Positions 1-14,100 of a stretch of 64,000 nt of DNA are shown here, in pieces (the first letter of the stretch is position 1; each line of letters opens with the position of its first letter). A program made the translations under genes and the position numbers. The notes beneath the pieces are model-generated. The model saw nothing but the letters and a program-made list of their open reading frames with translations. It was not told the origin of the DNA and made no database searches. The stretch spans positions 244,553 through 308,552 of the forward strand of contig VXBM01000999.1 of NCBI GenBank assembly GCA_013400155.1, written 5' to 3'. This stretch comes from Helopsaltes ochotensis. Taxonomy: Eukaryota; Chordata; Aves; Passeriformes; Locustellidae.

Positions 1-440
1 GTGTTGGCTTTGAATTGTACCCATATATATATATTTATAGCAGTCCTCCTGTTGGGCTTCAGCAATAGTCACATCAGCCCTGAATACTTGAAAATTTATG
101 TTCCTATTCCAAAAGAAGAAGTAGTGAAAACCCGTTTGCTCTTGTCCATCATATCTTTGCTATAGTATTTGATATAAATGAAATGTAATGCATTTCAGCT
201 GTCTGTTCAACAAAAAAACCAAAGCCAGATATACAAGATACATATACTGTGCCAAATTAGTGAGATCCTATTTAAAGACAAAGATTTCTTTTGAATGGCT
301 CAAGGGTAACTGGAGATTTCAGCTTGTGTGATTTTCCTAACAGTCAGAATTGTCTTTTGATGGTTATGAAGCATCTGAATGTTATTTGGGCTACCCAGAC
401 TGTACTTGATGTCTGAACGCCTGATAGCTCTGGCAGTTTC

Positions 441-748
441 AATCACAGAATCACAGAATGCTTTGGATTGGAATGGACCTTAAAGATCATCTAGTTCCAA
501 CCCCCTGCCATGGGCAGGAACACCTTTCACTAGGCGAGGTGGCTCAAAGCCCCACCCAAACCTGGCCTTGAACACTTCCAAGGACAGGAAATTCCCAGTT
601 TTCTCCAAGTAACCTGTTCTAGTGCCTTCACACCCCCACAGTGAAGAATTTCTTCCTAATGTCCCATCTAAACCTCCCTTCTTTCAATTTGAAGCCTTTC
701 CCCCTTGTCCTGTCACGCCCTGCCCTTGTAAAAAGCCCCTGTTCAGTG
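441..748 (-). mobile_element. CR1 LINE 3' fragment
   Basis: Starts with a doubled aatcacag octamer, the reverse complement of the CR1 terminal repeat, followed by the standard bird CR1 3' region (ggaccttaaagatcatc). Confidence 0.92.
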
Positions 749-2906
749 CTTTTTTTTTTTTTTTCTAATTGCTAAAGCTAATTGGTGTGTGTGAAGATAG
801 GAGTCTCATATTATTTGAGAAGAGAGTTTTGGCGGTTGGTTTATTTGTTGTAATTTCTGCCATCTTTCCTGGTTTTTCTCTGTTCATCCTGAGGGAGTTG
901 ACCCACTTGATTTGTGAAATCAGAAATGCCAGCATAAGGTGCTGTGGCTGGAGCACTGCCAACAGGAATATCCTGGCTGGAGCATCTGCCCATCACTAAT
1001 ATCCTAGCAACTGTAGGACATGTATTTGTAAGCACTGAGCAGCTGTTAAACAGAATTTCATACTAGCATGTATTTGTTATTATTATTTTTGGTTATTTTC
1101 AAGATTCTTCATACACATTTGGTTTGTACTAACTAACAAAATGTTTTGTTTCAGGCCGAAGTTATTGTGGAAAATATTTTATTAAAATTTTCTAAGCTTC
1201 ATTTTTCCTTCTTTATTGTTAGGGGTACTTTTATTTTCCTGGGGCAGAAAATGAGCGATGATGAGCTTGAATCTGTATTTCCTGCTGATGTTTAAAGGTT
1301 GTTGTAGTCAAGACCCTGGAGATGAGGCTAACTTATTTTTGCAGACATAGTGGAAGGTCAGTGACTGCACGGCTCGCCCAGGATGACTGCAGCTGCTGCA
1401 CATGCAGTGCCCTGGGACTGAGAGCAAAGCCAGGGGCCTGGGCTGAACCAGGGCCCTTCTTTTCCTGGGATGTGAGAGACTGTGGCAGGAACATGCCCAG
1501 GCATGCAGACTTTGCTACTATTTTATTCTACTCCATGAAGTTGCAAAAGCAGGTGGCCCAGGATGTTGTTGTTAGCAAGGGCAAGACTCGCAGACTCTGT
1601 GGCTTAAGAGACACTGCAAACAACATTATTGTTTTTATTTCTCACCTGAGTTAGCTGAAGTGAAGTTATTGACCTAAGAAGAATCTGGTCTATTAGGATA
1701 GTCAGGCTGAGAGGTGAAGTTCTGGTAGAGATTCCAAGAGCCAAGCTTCAGGTTAGGTGTGAAGTCTTGATAGCAAATTGTCATGTTGTTAGGGAGACAG
1801 TAGGATTTGAAAGTTCTTACAAGAAAAATACTGAAGTTAGTAGTTGCAAATCGTTCACTTGTATTACATTGTTGTTTGAGGATACGACATTTGTTCAACT
1901 TTTTGCCAGCAATTCTTCTAAATTTGTATTAGAATTTCCTGTTTTCAGTTGAACACAGTATTCGGAGTATAACAAGACATGCAAGACCTTGCTGAACCTT
2001 GTGGCTCTTGGACCTGGGCAATTGCGTAGTCCCATGGATAAGTGTGCAAGGAGGAGCAGTTATGTTGCCTGGTAAAGCAGCTCTGTACTGTGTAAGTTGG
2101 GAATGAGAAATGCCAGACAAATTGATCCACTTCTCCTTTCCATGCAGTTAAAAATTACTCTTTTTTCCCCTCCTTTTTTTTTTTTATTTTCTCTCCTAAT
2201 GTTATCATACCCAAACAAGCAATATTCAATCCACAGTAGTAGGAGCGAGGCTTTTTACTGATCAGTGTGTTCTAGGATTTCACACTGCTCTTTTCAGTTA
2301 CATTTTTTCTTTAAAAAATGAAGTCTATGTCATTACATTGTATTAGTCTCTTCTTGTCCTGTCATCATTGTCATCCTCCATCTAGAGGGAACGGTTGCAT
2401 AGTGAGCTCCCTCTTCTAGATAAACAAAAAACTGCACTCAACATCATTAGACGTTTTACCATAGCCATTCATTAACCTCATATTGAAGGTCCAGGGAAAA
2501 TAAACCTCCTTGGTGTGTAGGGAATAATGTACTTGTGGGCCACTGCTCTTGAGTAAGCAGTTAGGATGAAGATTGTTTAGGGGTGATAGTGAGGAATTTT
2601 TATCCAGTTATAAAACTATGCAGCCCTTTCTAAATGTGACAAGAGATGGGTTGTATTCAGCCTCCTGGAGAAGAAGTTTGCTTTGTGATTTGCCACCGCT
2701 CACTAAAGATGCACTGCATGCAGATTTCATGCCTTCTGTTTTGCACTGGCTTGTCCAGAGCACTGCTTTTTTTAGCTGTTCATAAATCAAAATGCAGTCT
2801 TCACTGTAACAGCGGCTTAGCCCATTAATTTTTTTGAAGATCAGGGCCAAGACCACTAGCTGGCAGGAAGAAACCAGAAGCCAATGGACACAGCACACCA
2901 GAGTGC

Positions 2907-2961
2907 TTAGGTTGGACTCAATGATCATGGAGGTCTTTTCCAACCTAATTGATTCTTTGAC
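2907..2961 (+). mobile_element. CR1 LINE 3' end, short
   Basis: Sequence ggttggactcaatgatc followed by aggtcttttccaaccta is the CR1 3' end in forward orientation. Confidence 0.75.
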
Positions 2962-4109
2962 TTTGTAATGCCAGCCTAAATCTTGCAGGAGTCAGGCAGT
3001 CCTATTTCTGTGCCATCTGGAATCTTACTGGTTTGATACCCAAAGTGAGAAATGCTGAATTGCAGTAATCCAACTTTGAGTTCTTTGGCCTTGATTTTAG
3101 AGATGTTGAGTTTCTCAGTGAGTTCTTGGTGTAGAAAAGATATGTTTTCTAAATGGTGCCCCATGAAAGGCACTATTTTATATATCTACGGAATAGGTAT
3201 TTCCCACTAGCCCAGTTTCTAGTTAGCTTTTTGCATCATGTCCTGAAAAGTATAATGACACTTCACACTTTGTATGGCTTAAGTTTGAAAATACTGCTCT
3301 TCTTTCAGGCCTGGTCATGTTTCTCGTTTTGCTTGGATTTAAGCCTAGAACTTGGGAGTATGATGAAGGTGGAACAGTATTTGTATTAATTTTGTGGTTA
3401 TTCTTATGAATGAGTACAGTAAATGATAAATGAGTGAGTTTATTTTGAGATCAGTATGGTTTGTCTGATTGCTTTGGATGTTTTGAGACTACTACACATG
3501 CAGACACTTTTGCAGTTATTATTATGTAGTTAGCCATTTTTCTTTATTTTACTTATTTGTTTAATATGTAAAAACAGAGAAGTGAGTCACTTAAACTCAG
3601 AAAGCAGGACCATAATATCACAAGCATTAAACTTAGATCTAATGCAAAACAGTTCTATATTTTTAAAACCAGATTTCATGCTGCTCTTTTTATCGAGTGA
3701 TTTGATTCACGAATTATGTTTAAGACACTTGTTCATTCTAGCCAGGAATAAACAGTCTTAAAAGAGGTAAACAAGTACTTACTAGGCCCTTTATGTACAG
3801 AAGCATTTTGGAAAGAAGTGCTTTGTGGTTTATGGCATACTAGTAAGTGCAGAAAGAAAAACACCACCACAGAGTTTGGTAATGTGGGTATTTTGAAGCT
3901 GTTCATAAAATGAAAATCAGTGTTGTTCCAAATATTTTGAGACAGAACTACTAAAACTGAGTCAAGCATTAGCTTTTTGATGGCTCACGCAGTTACAATA
4001 ATTCTACAAGCTGGCATAACTTCAGGGTCAGTACTGGTGGTACACACAGGCTCTCTGTCAGTAATTTCTGTGAAGAAAAATGGTATTTAGGATTATATGC
4101 AACTTAAGT

Positions 4110-4570
4110 GTTCCAGAGGATGCCAGAAAGGTGAACAGAGGTCTGGAGCAACTCTCCTATGCGAACAGGCTCAGAGAACTGAGATTGCTCAGAAGAGAAG
4201 GCTCTGGGCTAGACCTCACTGCAGCTTTTTGGTATTTAAAGGGGGCTTATAAAATTGAGGGAGAGTGACTTTACACAGTCAGACAGTGATAGGACAAGGG
4301 GGAGTTGTTTTAAACGGAGTGAGGAGAGACATACATTACATATTAGGAAGAAATTCTTTACTGTAGGGGTAGTGAGGCACTGGAACAGGTTGCCCAGAGA
4401 AGTTGTGGGTGCCTCAACCCTGCAAGTGTTCAGGGCGAAGTTGGATGAGGACCTGAGCAACCTGGTCTAGTGGAAGGTGTTCTTGCCCTGGGTGGGGCGG
4501 GGAGTGGGGAGCAGTTAGAAATAGGTGATCTTTAAGATCCTTTCCAATCCAATCCATTCTATGGTAATTT
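4110..4570 (+). mobile_element. CR1 LINE 3' fragment
   Basis: About 460 bases matching the CR1 ORF2 tail and 3' UTR, e.g. gcactggaacaggttgccca and the end tttccaatccaatccattct. The reading frame is broken. Confidence 0.92.
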
Positions 4571-6104
4571 GATTTTCCATTTTGCCCAGAATTCAGCTGA
4601 GTTCAGTCTATACATTTTCCCCTTCCCAGAAACCTGGGGCATGCAGTGAAAGGTTCTCCATCCCTGAGAAGCAGACGCCTCAAAGCAGGCGGGTTAACCT
4701 GCTCCTGAGAAATTATTAACTGGTTTTCTGGAGAATTTATGATTTTTCCTTATTTTGTACCTCCAGAAAAGGTTCTTCCCTGTATCCTAGATTCAGGATA
4801 CTTGTAGGGCAATGAAGATCTCAATGTATTGGAGTGCTTTGATCCTGGGGCTGCGCTGTATACAAATTCCTGTTTTGGTCAGATTTAATTTAAACCTGAT
4901 AACAATGTGCACATCTACTTCTTTTTCTCGTTGGAATTGGCACTGACCTGAGTGGATGAGAAAGCAAAGGAGATGAGCAGATAGAAAACTAATCCCAAGA
5001 CTGTCATGAAGTATCAAACAAGTACAAGTGAGATGAATGAATATATGGGCTGGGCTCTCCTAATTTTTGCAGAGAATATGAAAAACATGACCCCTAGTCT
5101 CTTTTGCCTTGGCATTAAATTGGATAAATTCAGTATTTGAGGCAGGATATGGGGGAACTGTTAATATTAATTAAACTAGTAAAGAAAGACACCTTTAGGA
5201 AAAAAAACAACCCAGTTTTGAAACATACAAACCCTTCAACAAATCTGAATAAGGTTCATTGACTTTAGTGAAGGAGCCCTTGAAGGCACTTTATTTGATA
5301 GCACTGCTAAACATAACATGAATATTTTTTGGTGCTTAGTATTTAGCAAAGCATTATTGAGAAGTCATTGTTTGTTGTCTGGTTAGCATACAATGGCTTC
5401 AAACAAATATGCTGCTGGACTGGAACAGAGAATTTTTGTTTTGTTCCGTGTTCAGGGTGAAGTTGACTAGTCAATGAAGTTCACAGGCAGCTACGGAGTA
5501 TCTCTTACATCATAGTATTGTCTCTGCAAGTCACCAGGGCTTTAGCAAAAAAATGTTAGGAAAAATAGTAGTTTTTTAGCAGTGCAGATACAACCTTTGA
5601 TAAACTGTAACAGCTGGCACAAGTCCGACATTGTTTACTGTAGCACAACTTCCCTTTCTTGTTTCACAAAAATCAATTTGCAGATTTGACTCCTAGCCAC
5701 AACAAGGGAAGGAGGCATCATTTTTTAAGACATGGGGGGTTTTTTGAAGGAAAAAATCAAAACCAGCTGGAGACAAGACTAGTGGGGTCAAGTTTATACT
5801 ATTGACAAAGTCAAAGTAATTTAGAATTTGAGTTTTTATTCAGAGAGAAGGGAGATTTCTGACAGGCTTTGAGTGGGAATTCAAGTGATACAAGAATATA
5901 TTGACTTCAACAGCATCATTTTGAATTGACACATTAAGATAGGTAATAATTGTAATGTGTGTTCTCTGTTTTCATTGAATTGAACATCATATTTAATTTC
6001 ATCATGCAATTAAACTCTATTTCATAAGAACTAATACACAGTTCAGAAAAATTTATTAGATTGCATTCGGGTACTGCTGTTTGCTTCAATAATAGCCTAA
6101 ATGT

Positions 6105-6230
6105 CATAAAATCACAGATTGGGTTGGGAGGGACCTTGGAAGACCATCTGGCCCAACCTTTTGTGGGGAAAGGGAGCCTTGATGAGGTTATCTAGCATCC
6201 TGTCCAGGGCATTTCCCAGCACTCCAAGTA
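6105..6230 (-). mobile_element. CR1 LINE 3' fragment
   Basis: aatcacagattgggttggga then gggaccttggaagaccatct: reverse-oriented CR1 tail, diverged. Confidence 0.85.
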
Positions 6231-8056
6231 AGGCTAAATGGATTGCAGATATTTGCTGCCATAGATGGTAGGTCAGGACATCATTTGGGGTGGATATCTC
6301 ACAAGGAGAAACCTTATGTTTTTCAAAATATGTTACCTAAAAGGTATCTCTTTCATAATTTCTATTCTGAAATATTTGCATGCCACTGAATAAGCTTCAC
6401 ATTTTGGAAGTTAAAGATAAAAAGTAACTGCTCAGTTGGACTGAACACTGCTGTTACAGGCACAAAATAAATTGACGTCGGTTGGATGAGAGAAGTAAAT
6501 ACAGCTGTCGTTCTAAAAGACTTATCCAGGAGATTTAATTAAAGAATATTTTTGTCTGTTGTTTCTATGTCTCTTTAAATTTGTGGGTTTGCTTTGTATA
6601 GTAGTTCAGAAAAAATAGTAAAGGAAGCATAATCTTTTCTTTTTCCTCTAAATACAGTCAGAAATTTTCTATGAAAGGTTTTTCCTCTGATAATTATGAG
6701 TTAGTAACTTCACAGGCAACACTAGTTTTAGTGAACAGTGTACTTTTTTAGTGAAATTTATAGTGCAAGGCTGAGGAGCTCGTGACGGCACTCAGAATTA
6801 CCGGGATTGTATTCCCACCCCTCAGGACTCCTTTGGAACTGAACCACTGTACTTTCTAGAAAATTTGGACATCACTGAAGTGGAGGCAGATTATGAAGCT
6901 CAAGCCTTTAAGGTTCCTTAGTCAAATTGACATCTTGGTTGTATACTGAATATCTGGGGAACCACAATGAATCTGTGAAGTTTTCCAGAAAAGAGTTAAA
7001 CTACTTTTCCCTTTACTTTTCCCTTTAAAACTTATTCGTTTCTAATGCTAAGTACCTGGAACCCTTGGAAACCCCAAAATTATTATTAAATCACTCTTCA
7101 GCCTTCCAGATACTAACAGTTCCAGTAGGCTTGGAACAGAGCATAGCATAGCAGCACCTTCAGTCAGTGAGGCTTTTTTGGTGGGCTTTCTTTCCTTCCC
7201 TCTGGTAAACCAGTTAGCTAGCAAAGTGAAATAATTTCCAACAGTATAATGAAGAAAATTGCCTACTTAATCATTATAATGATCATTTCTTTAGTGAATT
7301 TCACTGTCTCCCTACAGTGGAAACACTGAATAGAGGAGAATGTTTCCAAGAGTGGCTAAATGCCAAATATGTAAATCTCTGCCACAGCAAAGATTGATTT
7401 TTAATAATTTAATGCTATTTTTTGTTGTTGTTTCTTCTCTCTTCTGTTTACCCTCTATCTGTTGTAGAACTGGGAAAGATCCATCAGATTGCTAGATGGA
7501 AGTTGAGGAGAAAAAACAGAATTGAGAAATTTTATGCTTGATTTTTATTTTTGTCAGCCAAATTAAAGCTTATTTCTAAGTTACTGGCTGAGAAATTCAT
7601 CCTCTCTGGCAAAAAACTTGTGTAGGCAACTGGCAAGGTAGTATATGCAGAAATCAGAAATTTGTTGTTGAGTTTTCACACAATAATGGAGGTTTCTTTG
7701 GCACCTTCTATTCAAGAGAAGAAGAAATAACCATAAAACTCTTGCTGTTTAAAAAATACTAAGCCACTGCTGTTTGTTCATTAGCCTCATTGGGTAGGTT
7801 GTAATGTTAGTTGAAGAGCAGTACAAGCCAGCCCTGAAAAAAAAGTTGATTCCAAGAGAATAGATCCCTGTTCCCAAAGACAAGTAAATGTCTTTTGAAT
7901 GAAGCTCTTTGTACTAGCTATGCAACAATATGATTGGTCACCCCATTATGGGAGGCCTTTGATACAGTTAGTTTGTGGTTTATCAGGGGCTTCTCCTCGT
8001 TCAAAAATATTTTCTGGAGCTGAGACAGAAAATAACAAGCTAAACTTGCTTTGCAG

Positions 8057-8176
8057 GCATCTTTCCCAGGAAACCTGCAATTAGTCCTCGTTCTGCGCCC
8101 AACAGGATTTTTTCATCGAGCTCTCTCGGACATTGCTTTCAGATTCAACAAAGATGAGCTTAAAATGAAAGTACCT
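8057..8176 (+). CDS. MCF2L: MCF2L exon: end of CRAL-TRIO domain
   Basis: Acceptor ttgcag and donor gtaagt flank 40 in-frame codons starting ASFPGNLQLVLVLRP, the typical last strand/helix of the Sec14-like lipid-binding domain of Dbl proteins. It is the first MCF2L exon I can recognise in the window; it enters and leaves in phase 0. Confidence 0.95.
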
Positions 8177-11100
8177 GTAAGTAAAATCCTCTGTTTTCAC
8201 TTTACTACCAGGAATCTGTAAAAGTACTTAAGGTAGCCAGTGAGGACCAAAGAAACCCCAACAAAAAGCCATGCTTAGAGGCAGTTCTAGCAATTTTAGC
8301 TAATTATGGCTTTTTCTTGAAAGATTATGTGTATTTTGAAGCAGATTCATTTCCCATGGACAAACAGTATGGTTTCTGTCACTTGAGCAAACATACAATG
8401 GATGCCTGTTGTTGTATCACCAGTAAACCCGTGGATTGTACTTTTGTTTGCAAGTGTACAGCATTTATATTTTTAAATAAAGTTTGAAACTATATGAGCT
8501 GATGATATAAATGTCATTGTACTTACCAGATGTAGATTTCAGGGGGGAAAGGTGGTCTTCAAGAAAGTTTTCCCCCATGTTTCATTTACTGGGGAACTGG
8601 TCCTTACATGACAAATCCATGTAGACACTATTGTTCTGTCCTGCAGACCCAGATAACAAGGAAAAATGAACAAGAAATGAATGTTGCTTTTAGAAAATAG
8701 CCAAGTATGGTTTATCAAGATAAAAAAATCTGGCAGTGTTATGCTGTACAATCCATAAGCTTTTATTTTTTTTTAATGTGCCTGGTGCCCATGCTCATAT
8801 TCAGTCATTTACGTTTACATCATCTTCAACAGAAAGATCTGTTAAGTTTGTTTTTCTATACCCACAGGAAACTGTTCCATCTCTCAGTTTTATATTAAAG
8901 TGCATCTTCTCTGTCAGTGTCTGAAGGATGGGGCTTAGAATCCTTAACAAGGGACTTGTCACCACTGATCACATTCACTTTTTTCCTATCCTGCTGCAGA
9001 TCATAATGCTGGGCTCAGTGTCAGAACTGCAGAGTTACATTGATAAGACACAATTAACAGAAGATCTTGGTGGCACCCTGGATTACTGCCACAACAGATG
9101 GCTGTCCCGTCGTACTGTAAGTCTGAGGTTTTGTTTTAACTTTCCAGCTTAATGAACTCTTCTGTTTTATAGCCTGTCATTTATAAAACAGATTCCAAGT
9201 GATGCTAGTTGACTTGCTCAGTGTGAGAAGATGTTCCCAATGGTACTTAGTCATCTTAGAGAAATAATATGAGTAATAACTTGGGAGTGGTTTTCTGAAC
9301 ACTTGGAGCAAAGGAAATACAGTGTGTTATTGTGTTGAGGTTTATTGGTTTTGCTACAAGAAAGAAAAAGCTCAAGTTGTAAAATAACTCCAGATTATAA
9401 AAATATGAAGAAAATACACCTGACACAAGCCTAAGAAAAATATACAATTAAGGAATTAATGGTGACGGTATCTGTTGCTTACAAAATTCTCCTTTGGCCA
9501 TTTTTCAGTCTTGTAATTCATCTGTTTGGGTTTGTGTTGAGAGTTGTATTTTGTGTGCTTGTGTTTGTTTGTACATATGTGTGTGATGAACACGAAACAT
9601 CTTTAATGTTTTTTATTCCAAAAGGCTATAGAAGGTTTCGCTCAAAAGGTTAAGCAAACAGCTCAGATTCTTCAGTCCTTTGGGACTGAGCTGGCTGAAA
9701 CAGAACTACCAAATGATGTGCAATCAACCAGCTCCCTTCTTGCAACACACACAGAAAAGAAGGACAAAATGAAGGTATGTAATTCTTGTAGAGATGCTGT
9801 CTCCTAGTTAAGCTGTTTTTTAATTTATAGCTAGCAATATTAATGGAAAATATAAACGATGCTAATAAACAGTAATAATGTGAACCACCGATATCTTTTT
9901 GAACTTGGTTTTTTTGATGTTAAAAATCCTTTTTGCATTGAAAAAGGACATTTCTTGAAACTAAGTTTATGTATGTACAAATGCATAATGGATTGTATGT
10001 GAAACAGTAATTTCTTTGTTAGTAGTGGAGTGTTTAATTTGTAGTTTTGTTTGCAACAGGAAATTTGATTGTATTTGCATGCATATTAAAAGATATGGCC
10101 TTTTGAAGCATGAACAAATGTTCTTTCAAAAAGGATTAAATGAAAGCTATTTGGCGGTTTCAGAGCTGTGCATCTAAAATTTTTGAGATATTTGTAGCCT
10201 AAGGCGACACTAGAAGGCTGTCTACCATGAAAATTCAACTCAGTTACACTGGAGTCTTAAGATGGCAAACATGGAAGAAGCTGACATTTATCATTTACTG
10301 TCTGTTGTCAGCCACTGCTTTTAATAAAACTGTGCTTGCTCAAATGCTATTGAAATTCTTCTTTCAATTCAGTGCCTTGTGAATTCTGCTTAAAAAACCA
10401 ACAACATGTCACTACAGCATGTGGGGGTTTTGTTTTGTTTTATTTCGTTTTGTTTTGTTTTGTTTTGTTTTGTTTTGTTTTGTAGGAAGATATCAGGGTA
10501 GCAGTAGAACAGGGAGATGATATCCTTGGAAGTATTACAAAACCAGTTACTGAGAATCCTGAATACAAACTGAATCAAGATCAGCTAGATAATCAAACAA
10601 CAGTGGAAAGGTGAGAAGTGTGAAATTCTAAATATGCTGCTTTTCTGCTTTTTTGACCCCTCTCCAGCTTCTTTATTTAATTCCATATTTATGCTTTGTA
10701 AATAAGCAAGTGTCGCAATGTGAACATTATAGAACATTTCAGAAACAACTCCTCTGTTGTCAGATCTGTCCTGAACAAAGTAACCCCCTAATATCCACTG
10801 CGAGGTCACCTGGTTATAGGTAAATGGGGTTGGAATTCTGATACCACACAACACTGGTCTTCTTTTCATTTTTGTCACATTTGAACTATATACTTGAGTA
10901 TCTTTTCCATATTTTAAAGAATATCAATGCTTTGTTTAGAAACTAAAGTCCAATCCAAGAAATTTTGCTGCTATACAGATGGCATGAGGGGAAGACTGCA
11001 GTGATAAATCCCTTCTTTTCAGTAGATTTGTCCATTTCCATTAGGTCCCTTTGAAGTGAGAGGGTTTTTTCCTTTTAAACCTGATAACTTATCAATGTTG

Positions 11101-14100
11101 TTAGTAGCCTTTAAAGGGCTGCTAGGGAGTACCACACTCTTGAAGTAAGTATCTGTGCACTGATTTCCTATGTGCTTCTTGTGGGCATATAAGTAATAGG
11201 TATTGTTTTCCTTCACTCCCTGCGTGCCACATACACACCCCCCTCATATTTCTACCAGGTTTGAAGACATTATATCACTGTAGCACAGATGTAAATTTTC
11301 ACAAAGCTATGAAAGCATAGCTCATTTCCCTCAGGCAGTATTCTGCATTCTTTTTTTGTCTGTCATTCTGTGTTTCTGTTACACTCAGGCCGACTTTCTG
11401 TCCAAATAACTGTCCATTCCAACCCACAAAGCTTGGCAGAAGTCACTTTTTTTGGTCACTGTTGCTATCAGCTATCCAGGGACGATCAGGGTGGGGGTTG
11501 CTAATTTATCCATAACATTCCTATTCAATACAATATCTGATGGAAGTTGGAACAAACTCTGTGTGTGCGTGTCTCTGCCTTTTCTCTAGCTGGTTTTAAC
11601 TTGTAAATTCAGAGTTCATTTCTGTAGTGTTAAACAGAAAACTTCATTAAAATTCTGATGTGTAGCCTTCCCTGGATATAGCCTAAGTATAGCAAAGTGC
11701 ACTATATAAATTCCATGTGATATCATACTGTCAAATGCAATAATAGAAGGTAAGTTAAGAAGTGAAAGTCATTTACCAGAATTATAATCAAAGACGGTTT
11801 TCCTCATCACGGTACAGCTGTACACTTGCTTGTGATATTTAATTAATAACTCTGCTTGGAAGAGAGGGAGCAATGATCTTCAGGTTTATCGTGAGCTTTG
11901 CTCCAAAGAATGAAATGTAAGGGCAGCTGGCTGGTCACAGCAGTACAAATTTTACCTTAATTTTTCCTGATAACCTAAGGCTTGGCATCCTCTGAGTCTT
12001 AACCCACACACATTTACATATCTTATTTATGCATATTAGCCCCAGCTCTCCATGACCCCAGGCAAAAGGTGCTTAAAATAAACACTTGCCTATTTTTCAG
12101 AACTTAATGTTTGTGTTAAGTTTCAGTTTTTTAAATCAATTTTATAGTAGGAAATGATTATGTGCGATACAAAAAATGTTTCCTGTATCCAGTTTATTTG
12201 TCCTGAAAAATACTGCTTTGGGGAGGCTTTTTATTTACTGTGCAGGATTGCATTGTCCTTTGAAGGTTGCACCCATCATTCTTAGAGTATTTTTTTATGT
12301 GTTTTGTTTTTATTTTTAAAGGCTACTGGCTCAATTACATGAAACAGAGACCGCCTTTGATGAGTTTTGGATTAAGCATCAGCAAAAACTAGAGCAGTGT
12401 CTGCGCCTTCGGAATTTTGAACACAATTTTCGAGAGGTGAGAGCTTCTTGGTGGCAGTCAATATTTGGTAATACAGAAATTATTAGAAAATGCTTCCTGC
12501 TCTTGATTTTACAGTTCTTGTGTGTACTTGAAAGCTTTCTCCAATCTTTTTCTTGTACTTGCCCTTACTTGACACACTGCTATCTTTACTAGTTTGAATT
12601 TTTGCCTATAGAGACATAACTTTTTTTTTTCTGCAGGCTTAGGATTTTTTTTTCCATGAACCTAGCAGTGTATAAGCATTCAAAAACTCCTTTGAAACCT
12701 GTTCTGTACCACAGAAGCAAAAAATGCTGCTGCAACACTTTCATCTTGCCAATAGGTCCTTTTATGGAACCAAGTCTCAACTAAACTTTCTGGCTGAAAT
12801 TTTATGAAAACTGTCTCCAACACTGTGGGTGGGAAGTTGCAACCATAGTGTTAGAAGCTGGGTGGAGGCTGAACTACAATTTTCACAGCCAGTTTCTGAT
12901 CTCATGTTGTTTAACTCATATGCTTGATGGCACCTGCAGACTCTCTCGTCCTGGTGTAGCTGACCTTGGAGCACAACCCCTGTGTCTCCACAAGAGCAAC
13001 ACTCAGAAACCCTCTTGCAAGCATTTGTCTGTCTCTAAAACAATTGCTAGAGTGGGGACTTCTCACTCATGTTTTGCTGTTAACATTAGTGTTGCTTTGT
13101 GTCCTTGTCATCTGGTAAAAGCTAGATAATAAATGTTTCCTTAGCATCAGTTTTCTTGCATCTTTTTCAGTACTGGGAAACAGGATTACTTCATGGCCTT
13201 TTCTTTGTATTTGTTTTCCTTTTGAACTGTGAGGGAAAGGTAGGCTGACAAAAAAAGGTGCTTTGTCTCTTGTGCCCCAGTAACCACATAATGTGAGTCA
13301 CCTGACTGCAAATTATGGCCATCAGCTATTTAATTGGTGGGTCTCTGTAGAGGTGGAGCTCTCTTCATTCATACATTGCTGTGTCTCATTTCAGGTCAAA
13401 GCAGCTTTGGATATTGTGTCTGAGAGACTGTCTGCTTTCACAGATGTGGGAAACAGCCGTTCACACGTGGAGCATATTTTGAAAGATCTTGCCAACTTTG
13501 AAGAAAAATCACATGTAAGAAATCTGCAAGTCTCCTTAATTTCTACCAGGACGATGCACATGCTGAGGGGAGTGGTATTTCGATGCACATGCTGAGGGGA
13601 GTGGTATTTGGTTGTTGAGCGGGTCAGCTTAAGCTGACAAGGTGGAATTAGCATCTCAGATAACGTACAGAAGGAATCTGAAATAAAGTCTTTAGCCATT
13701 GGAACAGAGTAATTCTTGGACATCCCTCAATAAAGAGCAGAGTAACCAGACACAAAGTGTGATTGCTTCATGTAAGAACTGCATGAAGTGTCAACGTAGC
13801 AAAGTTTTGCATTCACTGATCAAGGGGCCATGACTATTAAAGCCATGTCTTTCAATAAATCTTAGAAATAAGAAAGCTGTGTATTGAATGTACAATAAAG
13901 ATGGCCAACAGAAACATACACCAAACAATATAGAAAGGGATCCTTTTTTGGTCTGTGCTTCACAATGAAACAAATTGCTCTCTAAATGAGGTCATTGCTC
14001 TTAAGGCTGAGATAGGTATTTTTTTAATTTGAGTTCAGATTTTTGCTGTACCCTAAATTGCATTGATACACACACAGACCCTGCTGAATAAGGCATACAA

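Larger units (their letters stand above)
1..8056. other. Intron or 5' region of MCF2L, no exon recognised
   Basis: AT-rich sequence with four CR1 fragments. I looked for the exon coding the preceding CRAL-TRIO segment and saw no convincing candidate, so this is probably one intron of at least 8 kb. A somewhat GC-richer patch at about 1360-1500 is unexplained. Confidence 0.7.

Noticed and set aside
1322..1654. 110-codon Cys-rich open frame
   Set aside because: No family recognised, no splice partner in MCF2L phase, single short frame in intronic DNA.
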